From Agapanthus africanus (Eukaryota; Streptophyta; Magnoliopsida; Asparagales; Amaryllidaceae), in NCBI GenBank assembly GCA_030015575.1, contig CM057338.1:131589546-131653545 (forward strand): DNA of 64,000 nucleotides. Reading direction: 5' to 3'. The first letter of the stretch is position 1. Each line of letters opens with the position of its first letter. A program made the position numbers and the translations under genes. Positions 11,053-21,125 of the stretch are shown one piece after another. The notes beneath the pieces are model-generated. The model was not told the DNA's origin. It ran no database searches and saw nothing but the letters and a program-made list of their open reading frames with translations.

Positions 11053-11373
11053 TCATCGAGAGCAACTCCTCATGGACTTTTCCTTTCCTTTGTCTCTTTT
11101 GCTCGAACCTTTGTTTGAGGGTCTGGGATTCTTTTCAGGCAACGTACGATTATGCAGCTGAATGTTCTCACAGTTCCTCATCTCTTCTTCTTTTCTAGAG
11201 ATGGATTCCTTGAAGAGAGGGCCAAGGGCCATTTCCTCGTCTGAATCGCTCCCGAAGGTAAGAACATGAGACTTCCCTTTTGTTAGGATGGCATCAACCG
11301 TATAACAGTTACCGGCTGTTCCTTCATGCTTTTCTGCCGTGCTTCTGTACTCCCGACGGGTTTTGCGCTTCAT
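11053..11373 (-). pseudogene. Acidic spacer of element A1 polyprotein
   Basis: An open stretch of 106 codons in the gag frame, bounded by stops. It has HVLTFGSDSDEEMALG near its middle, the first of three FGSD-acidic words in this polyprotein, followed by a basic tail (SNKGSSKRDKGKEKS). I recognise no domain. It lies between the second zinc knuckle and the protease. Confidence 0.5.
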
Positions 11374-11982
11374 TCACTTGAAGTGTTGTCGATGGGCAAC
11401 GTATCCCTGCCACCACTTCTTGAAGGCATTACACTTTTCGGTAGGGTGCGTGACATTCCGATGGTATAAGCAATAGTTTGGATATACATCCGGTTCGTCG
11501 GGGCACATACTCCCGGAAGTATTTTTTTTGAAAGGTGGCAGCTTCATTCCCATTGGCAGAGCTTTGGCGAACTGCTTCCTTATCTTGATTTTGCTCTTGC
11601 TGGTGGTGAGGGAACTTTGATCTGATTGAGCTATTTTATGGCTTCTCATCACCGGAGCTTTTTCGGCCTGACACCGCCGCTTGGCCTTTTCATAAATGGA
11701 CACTTCACGTTCTCGATCAGCTTTACTCTTTTGAAGAGCTTCGTTCAGCAGCTTGTTGATGAGGTCATCCGACGGTTCCATGGGTTTTGGTTCTGGATCT
11801 GCCCCCAGTTTCTCTACGTCAGGAGCCTTTTTGCCATTTATCGATGAGTGAGAAATCATGTGGCAACTCGCTACATGATTCTCGGGTTCTTCCGAAGAAT
11901 CGTCTCCTTCATCAATATCACTGTTTCCGTTCTCAAGAACATGCTTGAAGAACTCTTCCAGTGTGACTGGGGTCCGCGCTTT
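11374..11982 (-). pseudogene. Helical stretch and second zinc knuckle, element A1
   Basis: In the gag frame this holds a charged, probably helical segment (DDLINKLLNEALQKSKADRE, VSIYEKAKRRCQ; about 11,690-11,790) and then a second knuckle-like word, VYPNYCLYHRNVTHP with EKCNAFKKWW (about 11,420-11,480). C-x2-H...C spacing matches the first module in gag. The helical segment resembles one at about 9,550, so a helical-plus-knuckle block appears duplicated on either side of the protease. Stops occur at about 11,983 and 11,374. Confidence 0.6.
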
Positions 11983-13623
11983 TTAGTTGTATTCCTCCGG
12001 TGCGTCGATGTACTTTTGCAGACCCGTACGATTGCCTTCGAGCTGCACGGGCTTCTTGGCCTTCTTCTTTTTCGTTAAAGATTTCGGAGGCTTGGCCTGG
12101 AGGTTATGCCCATCGTTACCAACTTTCAGCATAGGACGCGGTTTCAGCATTCCGTCAATAATCTCAGACTCCAGCGGGCTTTTCCACCTAATCGCCGAAC
12201 ACGCTTGAAGATCCTTCAGCATTCTTCTAGTTTTAGCCGAAAGGACAACTTCCCACGGAGCTTCTTCTATATATGAGTATGATGCCCCCGGCGTATCCAC
12301 CATTTTAGGAGCATGCTGCTGTGGCGGGTTTACCTTCCAGTTTTCGGACAGCGCGAACTTGCCCTGTTGGTCCTGGTCTTCAACCCAGCTTTTGAAGACG
12401 TAGCAATCTTTGATTGGGTAGCCCACTATTCGGTGGTAGGGGCAGTAATTCGGATTGTTGACGTTGCCCGGTTGCAGTGGGCATCTTGGATCCGGCAGAG
12501 TGATGAGCTTGTTGCGCACCGCTAGTTCGAATAGTCACCTCATCTTATCCCGGGGGAACGAGTAAGGACGTCGCAACTTTTCTCCAAGGGATCTTGTTTT
12601 ATTGTTTTGATGAGCAACCGGTTTCGGGTCACTCGGTTGTTGTTGAGCATTGGCGACGAAGGTCGCTTTCCCTTTCCCCTTTTCATTCCGAAGATCTGTC
12701 CTTGAAGAGGACGGCCTATGGCCCATTTGGTCCAGTTTGTCAATTAAGGCCTGGAAGGTGGTTGGCTTGAAGAACATCATAAATTGGGCTATAGTTGCTT
12801 GAGGATCAAGGGTCCCTACGAACATGCCCACAGCAGGAGTTTCTTCTATACGCTGTTCACACTTTGACCATAGGTTACGCCACCGAATTGCGTATTGAAC
12901 CCAAGTCTCTCCCGGTTTCACTATGGTGTTGATTAATGTCGTGATTGGGATGCGCTCGCTTGCACTTGCGAACCGCTGTGTGAACAATAGTTCCATCTCC
13001 GTAAATGTCTTGATAGAGTCATTTGGAAGCTCGGAATACCATTCAAATGCCGTCTCCGATAAGCTGCCAACAAATTGGCTAAGCAACAGTTTGTCATCGC
13101 CCCCAGTGTTACCATACAAAGCTCTGAATTGAGCAACGTGTTGATACGGATTGCCCGTCCTCTTATACACATGGAATTTGGGGATCGTATATCATGGCGG
13201 GTACTTAATTTGGTCGTACCAGCCTGGGTAAGGTCGCCCAGTTCTAACGAACTGGCCTGCCGCTTCATTCGCTTGATGAGCTCGTATTTGTTGAGCCATG
13301 TAGTCATCAAGGGTAGCTTTAGAGATCGTCTCCTCCCTGGCTACGGTCAAGGCCAAAGGAGGGTTCGATGTCTCCCCTCTGTCGTCTTCAATGATTATTG
13401 GAAGGTCTTCTGCCGGAGGATCCGGTTGGATCATCATCCCAACCATGTCTTGGAACAGAAGCGACATCTGTTTTATATTAGCCGCTTATTCCGCGGCCTC
13501 TTTATCTTTCTTTTCAAGCACCCTCCGTAGGAATTCGGTGTCGGTCTCCTGCTCCTAGCGTTGTTCCGACGATACTTCTGGGCTTTCTTTCTGCTCAGTG
13601 AGTGCGGTCATTCTTGTCAACAT
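11983..13623 (-). pseudogene. gag: gag of Tat element A1
   Basis: Gag forms the virus-like particle and binds the element RNA. The start is the ATG at 13,621-13,623, the first in the frame that runs on into protease. The N-terminal part is charged (LRRVLEKKDKEAAE). The core is a retrotransposon gag domain (about 12,700-13,170): LSQFVGSLSETAFEWYSELP, MELLFTQRFASASERIP, GETWVQYAIRWRNLW. A knuckle module ends it (NPNYCPYHRIVGYP, KDCYVFKSWVEDQ; about 12,390-12,450). In-frame stops lie at about 13,555, 13,488, 13,192, 12,535 and 11,983. No indel is visible. Confidence 0.88.
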
Positions 13624-13685
13624 TTCCTGGAGCTTTTGTTGTTGCTCCTGAGCTTTCGTCACAGACCGTGTGAGTGGTCGATGAC

Positions 13686-14915
13686 TCACGAAGCATGACT
13701 ATCCTCTTTTCCGGATGCCATGTAGACGGTATGCACAGCTATGCCCCCAGAATTGGGGCATTTGGGTCTACTGCCTTTGATATTTGCCGTCGGCACGGGG
13801 ATCTTCTCCGACCTTCTTCTCTTATGGGAGGTCGAATTTGAGGGGGCCGTTGCAGCAGGCACCCATGCAGATGATACCTTTCGTGGTATGGCAGAGGGAT
13901 GGTCCTCCTCTTGCTGAGCCTTCGTCTTCTTCAGCCGGCGAGAGTAATCTTTGTCAATTACAGAGTCTTGGACTTTCCGCCAAACTCTGTAGATCTTGGA
14001 GGACAACCGCTGAGGAGGCTGTTCCGGCTTCACCTTTATTGTGTTTTCAACCGGCAGAGGAGACTTCTTCAGTATAGGGGTTGGAGAGTTTTTGCGCACT
14101 CTCCTGAGCGGATCAAAACTGTTCCCAGTTGGAACAGCAGCATCAATTTTCACCATTGGAGCTGGTGGGGTAAGTCCAGAGGGGGAACTGCCCCCAGCTT
14201 TCCACACTCGGCGCCAGTGGCGACGTCGAGCGTGTCTTGCGGATGAGATCACCTCATTTGTAGAAGCGACCTTGTCGTACCCCTTGCTTTGAGGAGAGGC
14301 TGGTTTTGGTGCCAACCTGTCGAAGACAGACGTCCGTTGAGAAGGAACGTCTAACCTGTCGAAGACTGACTTTCGAATAGGGGAAGCACATGTAACGACC
14401 TCACCCTTAGCAAGAGTTGGAACGGCCAGTCTTGCGAAGACCGATCCTTTAGCAGGAGAAGCCTCTTTGATGACTTTGTTTACCGGAGCTGGAATGGCTA
14501 TCCGCTTCAGGATAACCCCTTCAAGTATCGCGGGTCTCTTCACGGGCACACTGGAGCTTTGGCCCAGTCTGTTAAAGACTGAGGCATTCGAATTGGACGA
14601 CCCGTTGAGAGGGGCCGTGGTAGTTACAAACCGATTGAAGACCGACTTCTTCAGAGCTTCTTGTGATGGCACCAGAGCGCTGAAGCTTGTTGGCGGGATC
14701 ATGGTCCTAAAGAACAATCCAGTGGTGGCCCGAGTCACCTGTTCCACCAGCATCGCATAGATGGAGGCCACTTGGGGCCCATAAGTTACTCCTCCAGCAG
14801 GGACGAAGTGGGAGTTGTTGTTGCAATTGGTGCAGTTGGAAGCCATCGATGTCATCTTCTCTTCTGCTCGGAGCAAGACACCAAATCTTAGTACCTCTAA
14901 TCCAGGGGTAACCAT
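13686..14915 (-). CDS. Extra upstream ORF of Tat element A1 (SVFxRL repeats)
   Basis: An intact ORF of about 409 codons between PBS and gag, in a different frame from gag. The start is taken as the Met at 14,915 (MVTPGLEVLRF) because A3 has the same Met at 62,985; a second conserved Met precedes NCTNCNN at 14,846. The frame is open upstream through the PBS to 15,008, which is unlikely to be used. Visible: a cysteine word (CTNCNN), five copies of S-V-F-x-R-[LF] (near residues 91, 112, 158, 183 and 196), then a proline- and lysine-rich tail. Tat elements are known to carry extra ORFs here; the function is unknown. It is notable that it is unbroken beside a gag-pol with about 20 stops. Confidence 0.7.
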   Translation of the reverse strand: MVTPGLEVLRFGVLLRAEEKMTSMASNCTNCNNNSHFVPAGGVTYGPQVASIYAMLVEQVTRATTGLFFRTMIPPTSFSALVPSQEALKKSVFNRFVTTTAPLNGSSNSNASVFNRLGQSSSVPVKRPAILEGVILKRIAIPAPVNKVIKEASPAKGSVFARLAVPTLAKGEVVTCASPIRKSVFDRLDVPSQRTSVFDRLAPKPASPQSKGYDKVASTNEVISSARHARRRHWRRVWKAGGSSPSGLTPPAPMVKIDAAVPTGNSFDPLRRVRKNSPTPILKKSPLPVENTIKVKPEQPPQRLSSKIYRVWRKVQDSVIDKDYSRRLKKTKAQQEEDHPSAIPRKVSSAWVPAATAPSNSTSHKRRRSEKIPVPTANIKGSRPKCPNSGGIAVHTVYMASGKEDSHAS

Positions 14916-14974
14916 ATTAAACCGCGATTCGTTCGCAAACACGACACACGAAGTGTAGAGTGGAAAGAGGAAAA

Positions 14975-14993
14975 GGTCTCGCTGGGCATGCCA
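14975..14993 (-). other. Primer-binding site of A1
   Basis: The minus strand reads TGGCATGCCCAGCGAGACC, five bases (GATTC) after the LTR end. A3 has TGGCACGCCTGGTGGGACC in the same context. Confidence 0.8.
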
Positions 14994-15555
14994 GAATCTG
15001 TTTCCCACCGAAAGCCGGGAAAGACAGACGTCTTGCCTGCATTTAGGGGTAGATGCTATTTGGTTTTATCCGTCCGCCTCTCCGAAGATGCCAAGTTGAT
15101 TTATGGCACCGTGTATCGGAAGTCTGGACGGATGCAGCCGTTGTAGCAGACTTTGTCAGATTTCCCCTCGTAGTGAGGGGTTTTTGATTGTGGGGACACT
15201 CTTCCCTGCAGGCTCAAGCCCCTGTAGTTAATTACGTTACCGCATCGCGGTAACCACTTTCTCCTGCTCCAGAAGGTCACTTCGTGTCATATGTGTTTGT
15301 TTTAATTTTGGTTGCCCGTGGATTGTATACAGAGACTAATTTGTGTTGTCGACCATAGGGCGTGGATTAGTCCAAATCCGTATTTTCTTAGATTTGGGTT
15401 TGGTTTGATTTAAGGATCGTTAACCTTGTTTAAGATTAAGATCAAATTAAATATTTGTTAAGGATACGTTAATCCGATATTGGACTAAGATCTACTTAAC
15501 GGGGGTTCGGGATCATTTTTGATCCAACAAAAGAGCATTTGGGCTCTGCCGTTTT

Positions 15556-15636
15556 AGTTTAAGGACGTTACGGTCCATAGCTAGTTTAAGGACATTGCGG
15601 TCTACAGCTAGTTTAAGGACATTGCAGTCCATTGGG
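15556..15636 (-). repeat. 27-bp hairpin repeat inside A1 LTR, 3 units
   Basis: Units start at 15,556, 15,583 and 15,610, each 'agtttaaggac..' followed by a GGTCC or GTCC half. This is the same word as the array after A1 pol and in the A3 LTR. Confidence 0.85.
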
Positions 15637-16860
15637 GTATGCTCATAGGTTTGAGGGTGCATCCAAGAGCTATTGGTTGTTGGGACCCTCCACCTCTGTG
15701 ATATCATTGAAGAATTACAACGACATATATCAGAGGTGTGGAGAGATGTACCCTTGAACCGAACTCTAGATTGAAGGGAGAGATCATGGTGGAACGAACA
15801 TCATTTTAGATGCCATGTGTCAGGAGATCATTGGCCATCTCTGGAACTAAGATTGATTTGGGAAGACCTAAGAATAGGAGGGCCCGGTTGATTGATGGTC
15901 AAAAAGGTTTTGGCCTCAGGAGACTTGTCTAATTTGGGCTAAGGTTGGCCTCTTATAGTGTTAAAAACTAATAATTGTTTGGCGCTCACGTGCTCCCATG
16001 TGAGGCCCTAAAGCAATGTTAAACACTACAATTTGGAGCGCTCACGTATGGCACGTGAGGCGCCTAAAAATTGGTGCGGTGCTTTTGGGTTCGAATCCTT
16101 GTCTATACATATAAGTATTAAACACTTAAATCTTGCGACCATCACGTGTGGACACGTGAAGCAACCCCGGGTTGGGCACTGCCTCTTTTGGATTTATTCT
16201 CCTGTTCTTTTCTGAATGCCAAGAACTATTGGGGGTCACGTAGGATAACGTGAGGCGCCCCAAAAATGGGAACTGTCTGAATTTATTCCCCTTTCCTTTT
16301 ATAAGTGCTAAGCAATATTAGGGGTCACGTGACTAGATCTCAGTTGTTCCTTTTTGTTCTTCAGAGGTGCTCACGTGGGAACACGTGATCTGTCGTTATA
16401 GCGTTGAACGGTAATATGCATAGAGCTATTGATCTAAGTCTTGAGAATTTCAAGTCCTTTGTTTCATAAGAATTAAATTCTTATGCATGGTTAAACCCAA
16501 GTTTTATTAGAGAAATTAAATTCCTATATTTTTGGAAGAATTAAATTCTTCAAATCTAGTTCTTTCCACTAAGTTTTGGGACTGCATAACAGAATCTCCC
16601 CATTGAGAATTAAATTCTCAACTTGTGTAGAGATCTGCTTCTGCAGAGCTCAACCAGAGGAAGAACTAAGTTCTTTTTTGGAAGAGTTGAACTTTTGTAA
16701 GAGGAGATAAAATGATCTCTATGTCTTTTTTTTTTTACCTAGGGTTTCTTTTTCTTCTACCTAAGGTTTCTTTTTCTTCCAAAGAGAACTCCTCTTCTTT
16801 CTTTCTTTTTTTAATCTTATGGGAGGGTCTCATCTCTGCAAGACTTGAAGTCTTGGGGAA

Positions 16861-16870
16861 TTTATATAGT
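16861..16870 (-). promoter_or_regulatory. TATA box of A1 LTR
   Basis: The minus strand reads ACTATATAAA. The aligned A2 site is ACTATATAAAGG at 33,162-33,173, and the A3 site is at 60,560-60,575. Confidence 0.6.
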
Positions 16871-17592
16871 GGGGGCTAGTTTGTTGATTTAATTAAAGAT
16901 ATCTCTCATTGAGAGATCCTTAATTAGTTTGGAGATTTTATCCACCGTTGGATCCTTGATCCAAGGACTTCTGCTTTACAGAAGATATTTTTCTTATTTT
17001 TAACAAAATTGGGAAAATATTTTCCCCTACAGGGCTTATTCTGTAGCTTGGTAAATTTTAATCACCATTGGATTTTTAATCCAACGGTGCTCTGTTTTAC
17101 AGTGCATAATCTTTCTTGTTTAGAAAGATCTAAGGAAATATTTTCCAAATAGGGCTTTAATCTCTCTTATTTAGAATTTAATTCTATCGGGTTAGAAGGC
17201 ATTAGGAACCCTCACGTGTACCACGCGACCCCATAGCATTAAACTGGTTTGCTTTTATGCAGCAGTCCTAGAGAAAGGCATCGCGTGTTGGCACATGAGC
17301 TGATGTTCAGGAATATCACGTGTGGCACATGACCCTCATGAAGTTAAGCCCAACAAAAAGCATCGCGTGCTAACACGTGAGCTTCTCTAGCCTGTTATTT
17401 GTTTTAGGAAGGCACCTATATACTTTGTATATAAATGCTCATGTGCCTGTACGTGAGGCTCAATTTCAGCCTTATTTGTTAAGCGCTGTGCTTATAATCT
17501 TTGCTCCAAGACGCATCACGCATGGGCACGTGATGCTCCTTTGGGGAATTTTTTATTTATTATTATTTTATTTTTATATTTATGAGGGAACA

Positions 17593-18239
17593 ATCCCCAC
17601 AATTCCTAAGGAGAAAGTACACCTACGAGGTCCTCACGATTTGTAGGGAGAAATATCTTTATGAGACCCTTACGGCTTATAAAGTCAAAAAGCCTTAGTC
17701 GACAGGATCCTAACCATGTTTGCTAAGACACCTTTGTTCAAATCAGCAAAGGCAAATGATGAATCGCTCCTGGGAATATTCCGGTCGTAGCGATATTGAT
17801 GCCTAAACAGGTGTCAAACCCCAAGTCCTTTCACGGCAAATGATGATTCGCTCCTGGCAATATTGCAGTTGTAGCGATGCCAATACCAAGGTTGGTATCA
17901 GATTCCAAACTCATAATAAAAAACAGCAGCGAGTAGCAAAAAATATGCATATAAAAACGACCGAAATGTTTGGGCAACTCGCAATAAAAAAACAGCGAGT
18001 AAAAATATAAAAAAAATAATAGCCGAAATGATTGGGCAATCGCGACTTTCACGATATGAAAAGCTGAAAAGATAGAGCATCGCGGCAATAAAAAATAAAA
18101 TAAACTAAAATTTTCTCTTCCCTGCAACTATGTCCATATTGATTCTTGTATACAATCCATAGGCACAAATGAGAGAAAGGGAACCATACTTTCCCACCAG
18201 GCTCCGTCAAAAGGAGAGCCGGATCTTGACGGCAATATC
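17593..18239 (+). mobile_element. Start of A2 3' region, junction with A1
   Basis: Directly after the A1 LTR end the sequence becomes the plus-strand version of A1's own 3' region (compare 17,600-18,180 with the reverse complement of 3,870-4,860: 'cctaaggagaaa', 'gagacccttacgg', 'gccgaaatgattgggcaa', 'gtatacaatccat'). A1 therefore seems to have inserted into the 3' region of a sister element, A2, in the opposite direction. The matching left junction lies outside the window, so the TSD cannot be checked. Confidence 0.65.
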
Positions 18240-19190
18240 TATAGCCTAGAGATCAGCTCGATGTTCTTCTCATTCCAACAGGGTGCAGACGTGACGTCAA
18301 CAAAACTCTAAGGAGCCAAATCAAAACAGAGTAATAGCAAAATCCTAGCTTTAACTCGGCGTTCCTTCTCATTCCAGTAGGATGCAGACGCAGCTTCAAC
18401 ACCATGGCAAAATCCTAGCTCCAACTCGGCGTTCCTTCTCATTCCAGCAGGATGCAAACGCAACATCAACAAAAGACCCAAGGGTCGAAACAAAAATGCA
18501 GCCATGGCAAAATCCTAGCTCCAAGTCTTGACAGTTCATATACAACTCAGAGACTATCTCGACGTTCCTTCTCATTCCAGCAGGATACAGACGTAACGTC
18601 AACAAAAGACCCAAGGGTTGAAACAAAAATGGAGCCATGGCAAAATTCTAGCTACATGTCTTGACGGTTCATATACAACCCAGAGACTATCTCGACGTTC
18701 CTTCTCATTCCAGCAGGATGCAGACGCAACGTCAATAAAAGACTCAAGGGTTGAAACAAAAATGGATCCATGGCAAAATCCTAGCTCCAAGTCTTGACGG
18801 TTCATATAAAACTCAGAGACTATCTCAACGTTCCTTCTCATTCCAGCAGGATGCAGACGTAACGTCAACAAAAAACCCAAGGGTCGAAACAAAAACAGAG
18901 TAATGGAAAAATCTTTGATCCAACTCAGCGTTCCTTCTCATTCCAGTAGGATGCAGACGCAACGTCAACAAAGACCCAAGGATTGAACAAAATGGAGTAG
19001 CGGCAAAACCCTAACTCTGGCTCGACATTTCTTCTCAGTGCAGACGCAACGTCAACAAAAGACCCAAGGGTCGAAACAAAAAATAGAGTAATGGAAAAAT
19101 CCTAACTCCAAGTCTCGACAGCGCATATACAACCTAGAGACCATCCCGACGTTTCCCCTCATTTCAGCAGGATGTGAATGCGGCTATCAA
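18240..19190 (+). repeat. Tandem array of ~133-bp units in A2 3' region
   Basis: The phrase 'gttccttctcattcca' recurs near 18,361, 18,431, 18,564, 18,697, 18,830 and 18,930, with 133-bp full units and shorter 70- and 100-bp versions. Units include 'gcagacgcaacgtcaacaaa' and 'gacccaagggt'. It corresponds to the 3,500-3,880 array of A1. Open frames here (for example 18,396-18,892 minus) are repeat artefacts. Confidence 0.85.
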
Positions 19191-19740
19191 ATGAAAATGG
19201 AGCAATGGCATATTCCTAGCTCCGGACTTCAACTGCAATACATACAGCATAGAAGTCTTGCAGATGTCTACCCTACTTCAGCAAAGAATCGGTGCAACAT
19301 CGTCAAAACCAAAAAGTGAAGCAACGGCATATTCCCAGTTTCAGGTCTTGAAGGCAACTTATATAAAGCCTAAAAGACTATCGGAGATCATCCCACGCCA
19401 GAGCGGAGTAGTTATGACTCATCGGGGCTCCAAACTGAGCCTAATCTCAAGTAAAAAGCGTTATGGCAAATTCATAACGTTTGCTCTTCCGACGGTAATA
19501 TGACCTAAGAAGATTACATGAAGACGTCTTGTCCAGCCCGTGAAGGGATCAGAGACACGACAGTCGCGGGGCTACTCGAACAGCGGCTTAAAGACTGCAT
19601 ATCGAGGAATATATCAGCCAACGCGACGGTACTACGGACTAAAACCCTAGCACCACAAACTTAACGGACTTCTATCGTAAAGAATATGGGTTATCTATAT
19701 ACAACGTTGGGACAAGTTTGCATGTAAACCCAAGGGAGGT
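19191..19740 (+). other. Non-coding stretch of A2 3' region
   Basis: No ORF, RNA or clear repeat is recognised here. It continues the degenerate 'ggcaaaatcctagctcc' style sequence and then becomes unique. Confidence 0.5.
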
Positions 19741-19743
19741 AAA

Positions 19744-19990
19744 CTAAAAACACTCCGAAATGAGTATATAAACTAGAAACTCCGAAACGAGTGAATAAAC
19801 TACAAACTCCGGAATGAGTATATAAACTAGAAACTTCGAAACGAGTGAATAAACTACAAACTCCAAAACGAGTACATAAACTAGAAACTCTGAAACGAGA
19901 GAATAAACTACAAACTCTGAAACGAGTACATAAACCAGAAACTCCAAAACGAGTGAATAAACTACAAACTCCGAAACGAGTATATAAAAT
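19744..19990 (+). repeat. 27-bp tandem array (54-bp dimers)
   Basis: Alternating units 'aaactccgaaacgagtgaat' and 'gagtatataaactag' repeat with a 27-bp step, so pairs form 54-bp dimers. It is the counterpart of the 30-bp array at 1,557-1,796. The period divisible by three creates spurious open frames on both strands. Confidence 0.85.
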
Positions 19991-20502
19991 ACTTCGCGCC
20001 AGATTAAAACATAAAGAAAGAGAAGGGTGCAGCTAATGGGCCTCAGGGTTTAGAACTATATCCTTTAAGAGTTGAGATTTGAGTTAATGATAGATGACGA
20101 TGCTTGTGTCCACTTGCTATCTTCTCAGATCAAGATTCTAAAAGTTATGTACGATACACCAGCCCAAAACTGGTCGTATGCTATGTATTACTCTAAACCA
20201 CTTCACTCACGTGTATACCTCCGTGAGTAAAGTAGTGGGGGGCATTTTTTACACCGGTTTAAATTTCGTTTACAGATATATGTGAAAGCATGCTCATTCA
20301 TATACACGTGTGGAGGGTTAGTCCATAACACGAGCACATCAATGGCGTTTGCGCTTAGAAAAATCCCTAAGGGTAAAATGCACGTGCGCACATGTATGTT
20401 GCACGTATATTTCAACAATACGATCAGAGGAAGAAAAGGTGTTTGAAATGAAGCGCTCGGTAGTCAACAACAAAGGGAAAGCATTTAAATAAACATTTTA
20501 TG
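19991..20502 (+). other. Non-coding stretch with a G-tract, A2
   Basis: No coding signal. A purine/G tract GTAGTGGGGGGCATT (about 20,233-20,247) resembles the sequence directly before the A3 LTR (ACATGGGGGCATT, 59,770-59,781) and could be a polypurine tract. It sits about 880 bp before the position where A2's LTR seems to begin, so the LTR boundary is uncertain. Confidence 0.4.
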
Positions 20503-21030
20503 CTATAGGAAATAGATCACCAAACACGAGATCAAAGTACAAAGGTTTACAAAACTATGAATAAAGTTTTCTAAAACCCTCTCGGCCTTCTCCGCCATGT
20601 CAAAACGGGTATCTTCGCAAGGAGTTGCTCCCCATCGGTTAGCGCAATGCCCATCGGCAAAGGCAAACATGATGGCCTGCTGAGCCCGTATCTGGCTCAG
20701 CAGCTGAACAGAACGATCCTTTAGAGGCTTGGTAATCAAAAGTGCCTCATGAAAGCATTCGAACTTGTCCTCTGCTGTGTCGAGCATCGCCAGAGTCATC
20801 TCCACTGGATGAGGGGGAATGTCATCGAGCACGAACAGGAAGATCATCCGGAGCCAAATGAAGCCTATGGGGAGAGGATATCCTCTACGGGTTAAGAGCT
20901 CGTGCAGTGCCGTATCACATTGGTCATCCGTGAGAGAGGGATTCACCAAGTGTGCAACAAAGCGAGGAACAATTTCCTCAATAGGCACCTCCCATGGCTG
21001 CCGATTAGCATGCGGATGATTGCAAGCCAT
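20503..21030 (-). CDS. Antisense ORF of Tat element A2 (175 aa)
   Basis: An intact ORF on the strand opposite to A2, between its 3' non-coding region and its 3' LTR. The start is the ATG at 21,030, with a TATA box about 60 bp upstream (21,089-21,098). Visible: an N-terminus with WEVPIEEIVPRFVAHLV, a hydrophobic-plus-charged middle (PIGFIWLRMIFLFVLDDIPP), an LLSQIRAQQAIMFAFADGH segment and a hydrophobic end (LISCLVIYFL). I recognise no domain. Antisense ORFs in this position are reported for Tat elements such as Grande, so this is probably that accessory gene. It is unbroken although the element is old enough to hold two later insertions. Confidence 0.6.
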   Translation of the reverse strand: MACNHPHANRQPWEVPIEEIVPRFVAHLVNPSLTDDQCDTALHELLTRRGYPLPIGFIWLRMIFLFVLDDIPPHPVEMTLAMLDTAEDKFECFHEALLITKPLKDRSVQLLSQIRAQQAIMFAFADGHCANRWGATPCEDTRFDMAEKAERVLENFIHSFVNLCTLISCLVIYFL

Positions 21031-21088
21031 GACTCTTCTCTGTTAAAATGATTCTCTGAAAGTGAGAGAGAAGAGGAGCATTGCTTAG

Positions 21089-21098
21089 ATTATAAAGG
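21089..21098 (-). promoter_or_regulatory. TATA box for the antisense ORF
   Basis: The minus strand reads CCTTTATAAT about 60 bp upstream of the ATG at 21,030, giving a short leader if transcription starts about 30 bp downstream. The overlapping plus-strand purines (AAAGGGAGG) could alternatively be a polypurine tract for the A2 LTR. Confidence 0.45.
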
Positions 21099-21125
21099 GA
21101 GGTATTTAAGTCTCGGCACAGAAAA

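Larger units (their letters stand above)
14999..17592 (-). mobile_element. 5' LTR of Tat element A1
   Basis: A 2,594-bp LTR, in minus sense TGTTCCCTCAT (17,592) ... GGGAAACA (14,999), followed by the PBS. It contains more than ten CACGTG-type inverted pairs (for example near 16,142, 16,369 and 17,317), many AGAATT-A-AATTCT palindromes (16,465-16,620), a TATA box at 16,861-16,870 and three 27-bp hairpin units at 15,556-15,636. It abuts A2's 3' region at 17,593. The other LTR of A1 is not in the window, so no age can be read. Confidence 0.88.

Noticed and set aside
18308..18892. Overlapping minus frames with LGFCHG and NEKERR words
   Set aside because: Products of the 133-bp tandem array in A2's non-coding region.
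19744..19947. 67-aa minus-strand frame with repeated VYSLVSEF words
   Set aside because: Created by the 27-bp tandem array; the period divisible by three keeps frames open on several readings.
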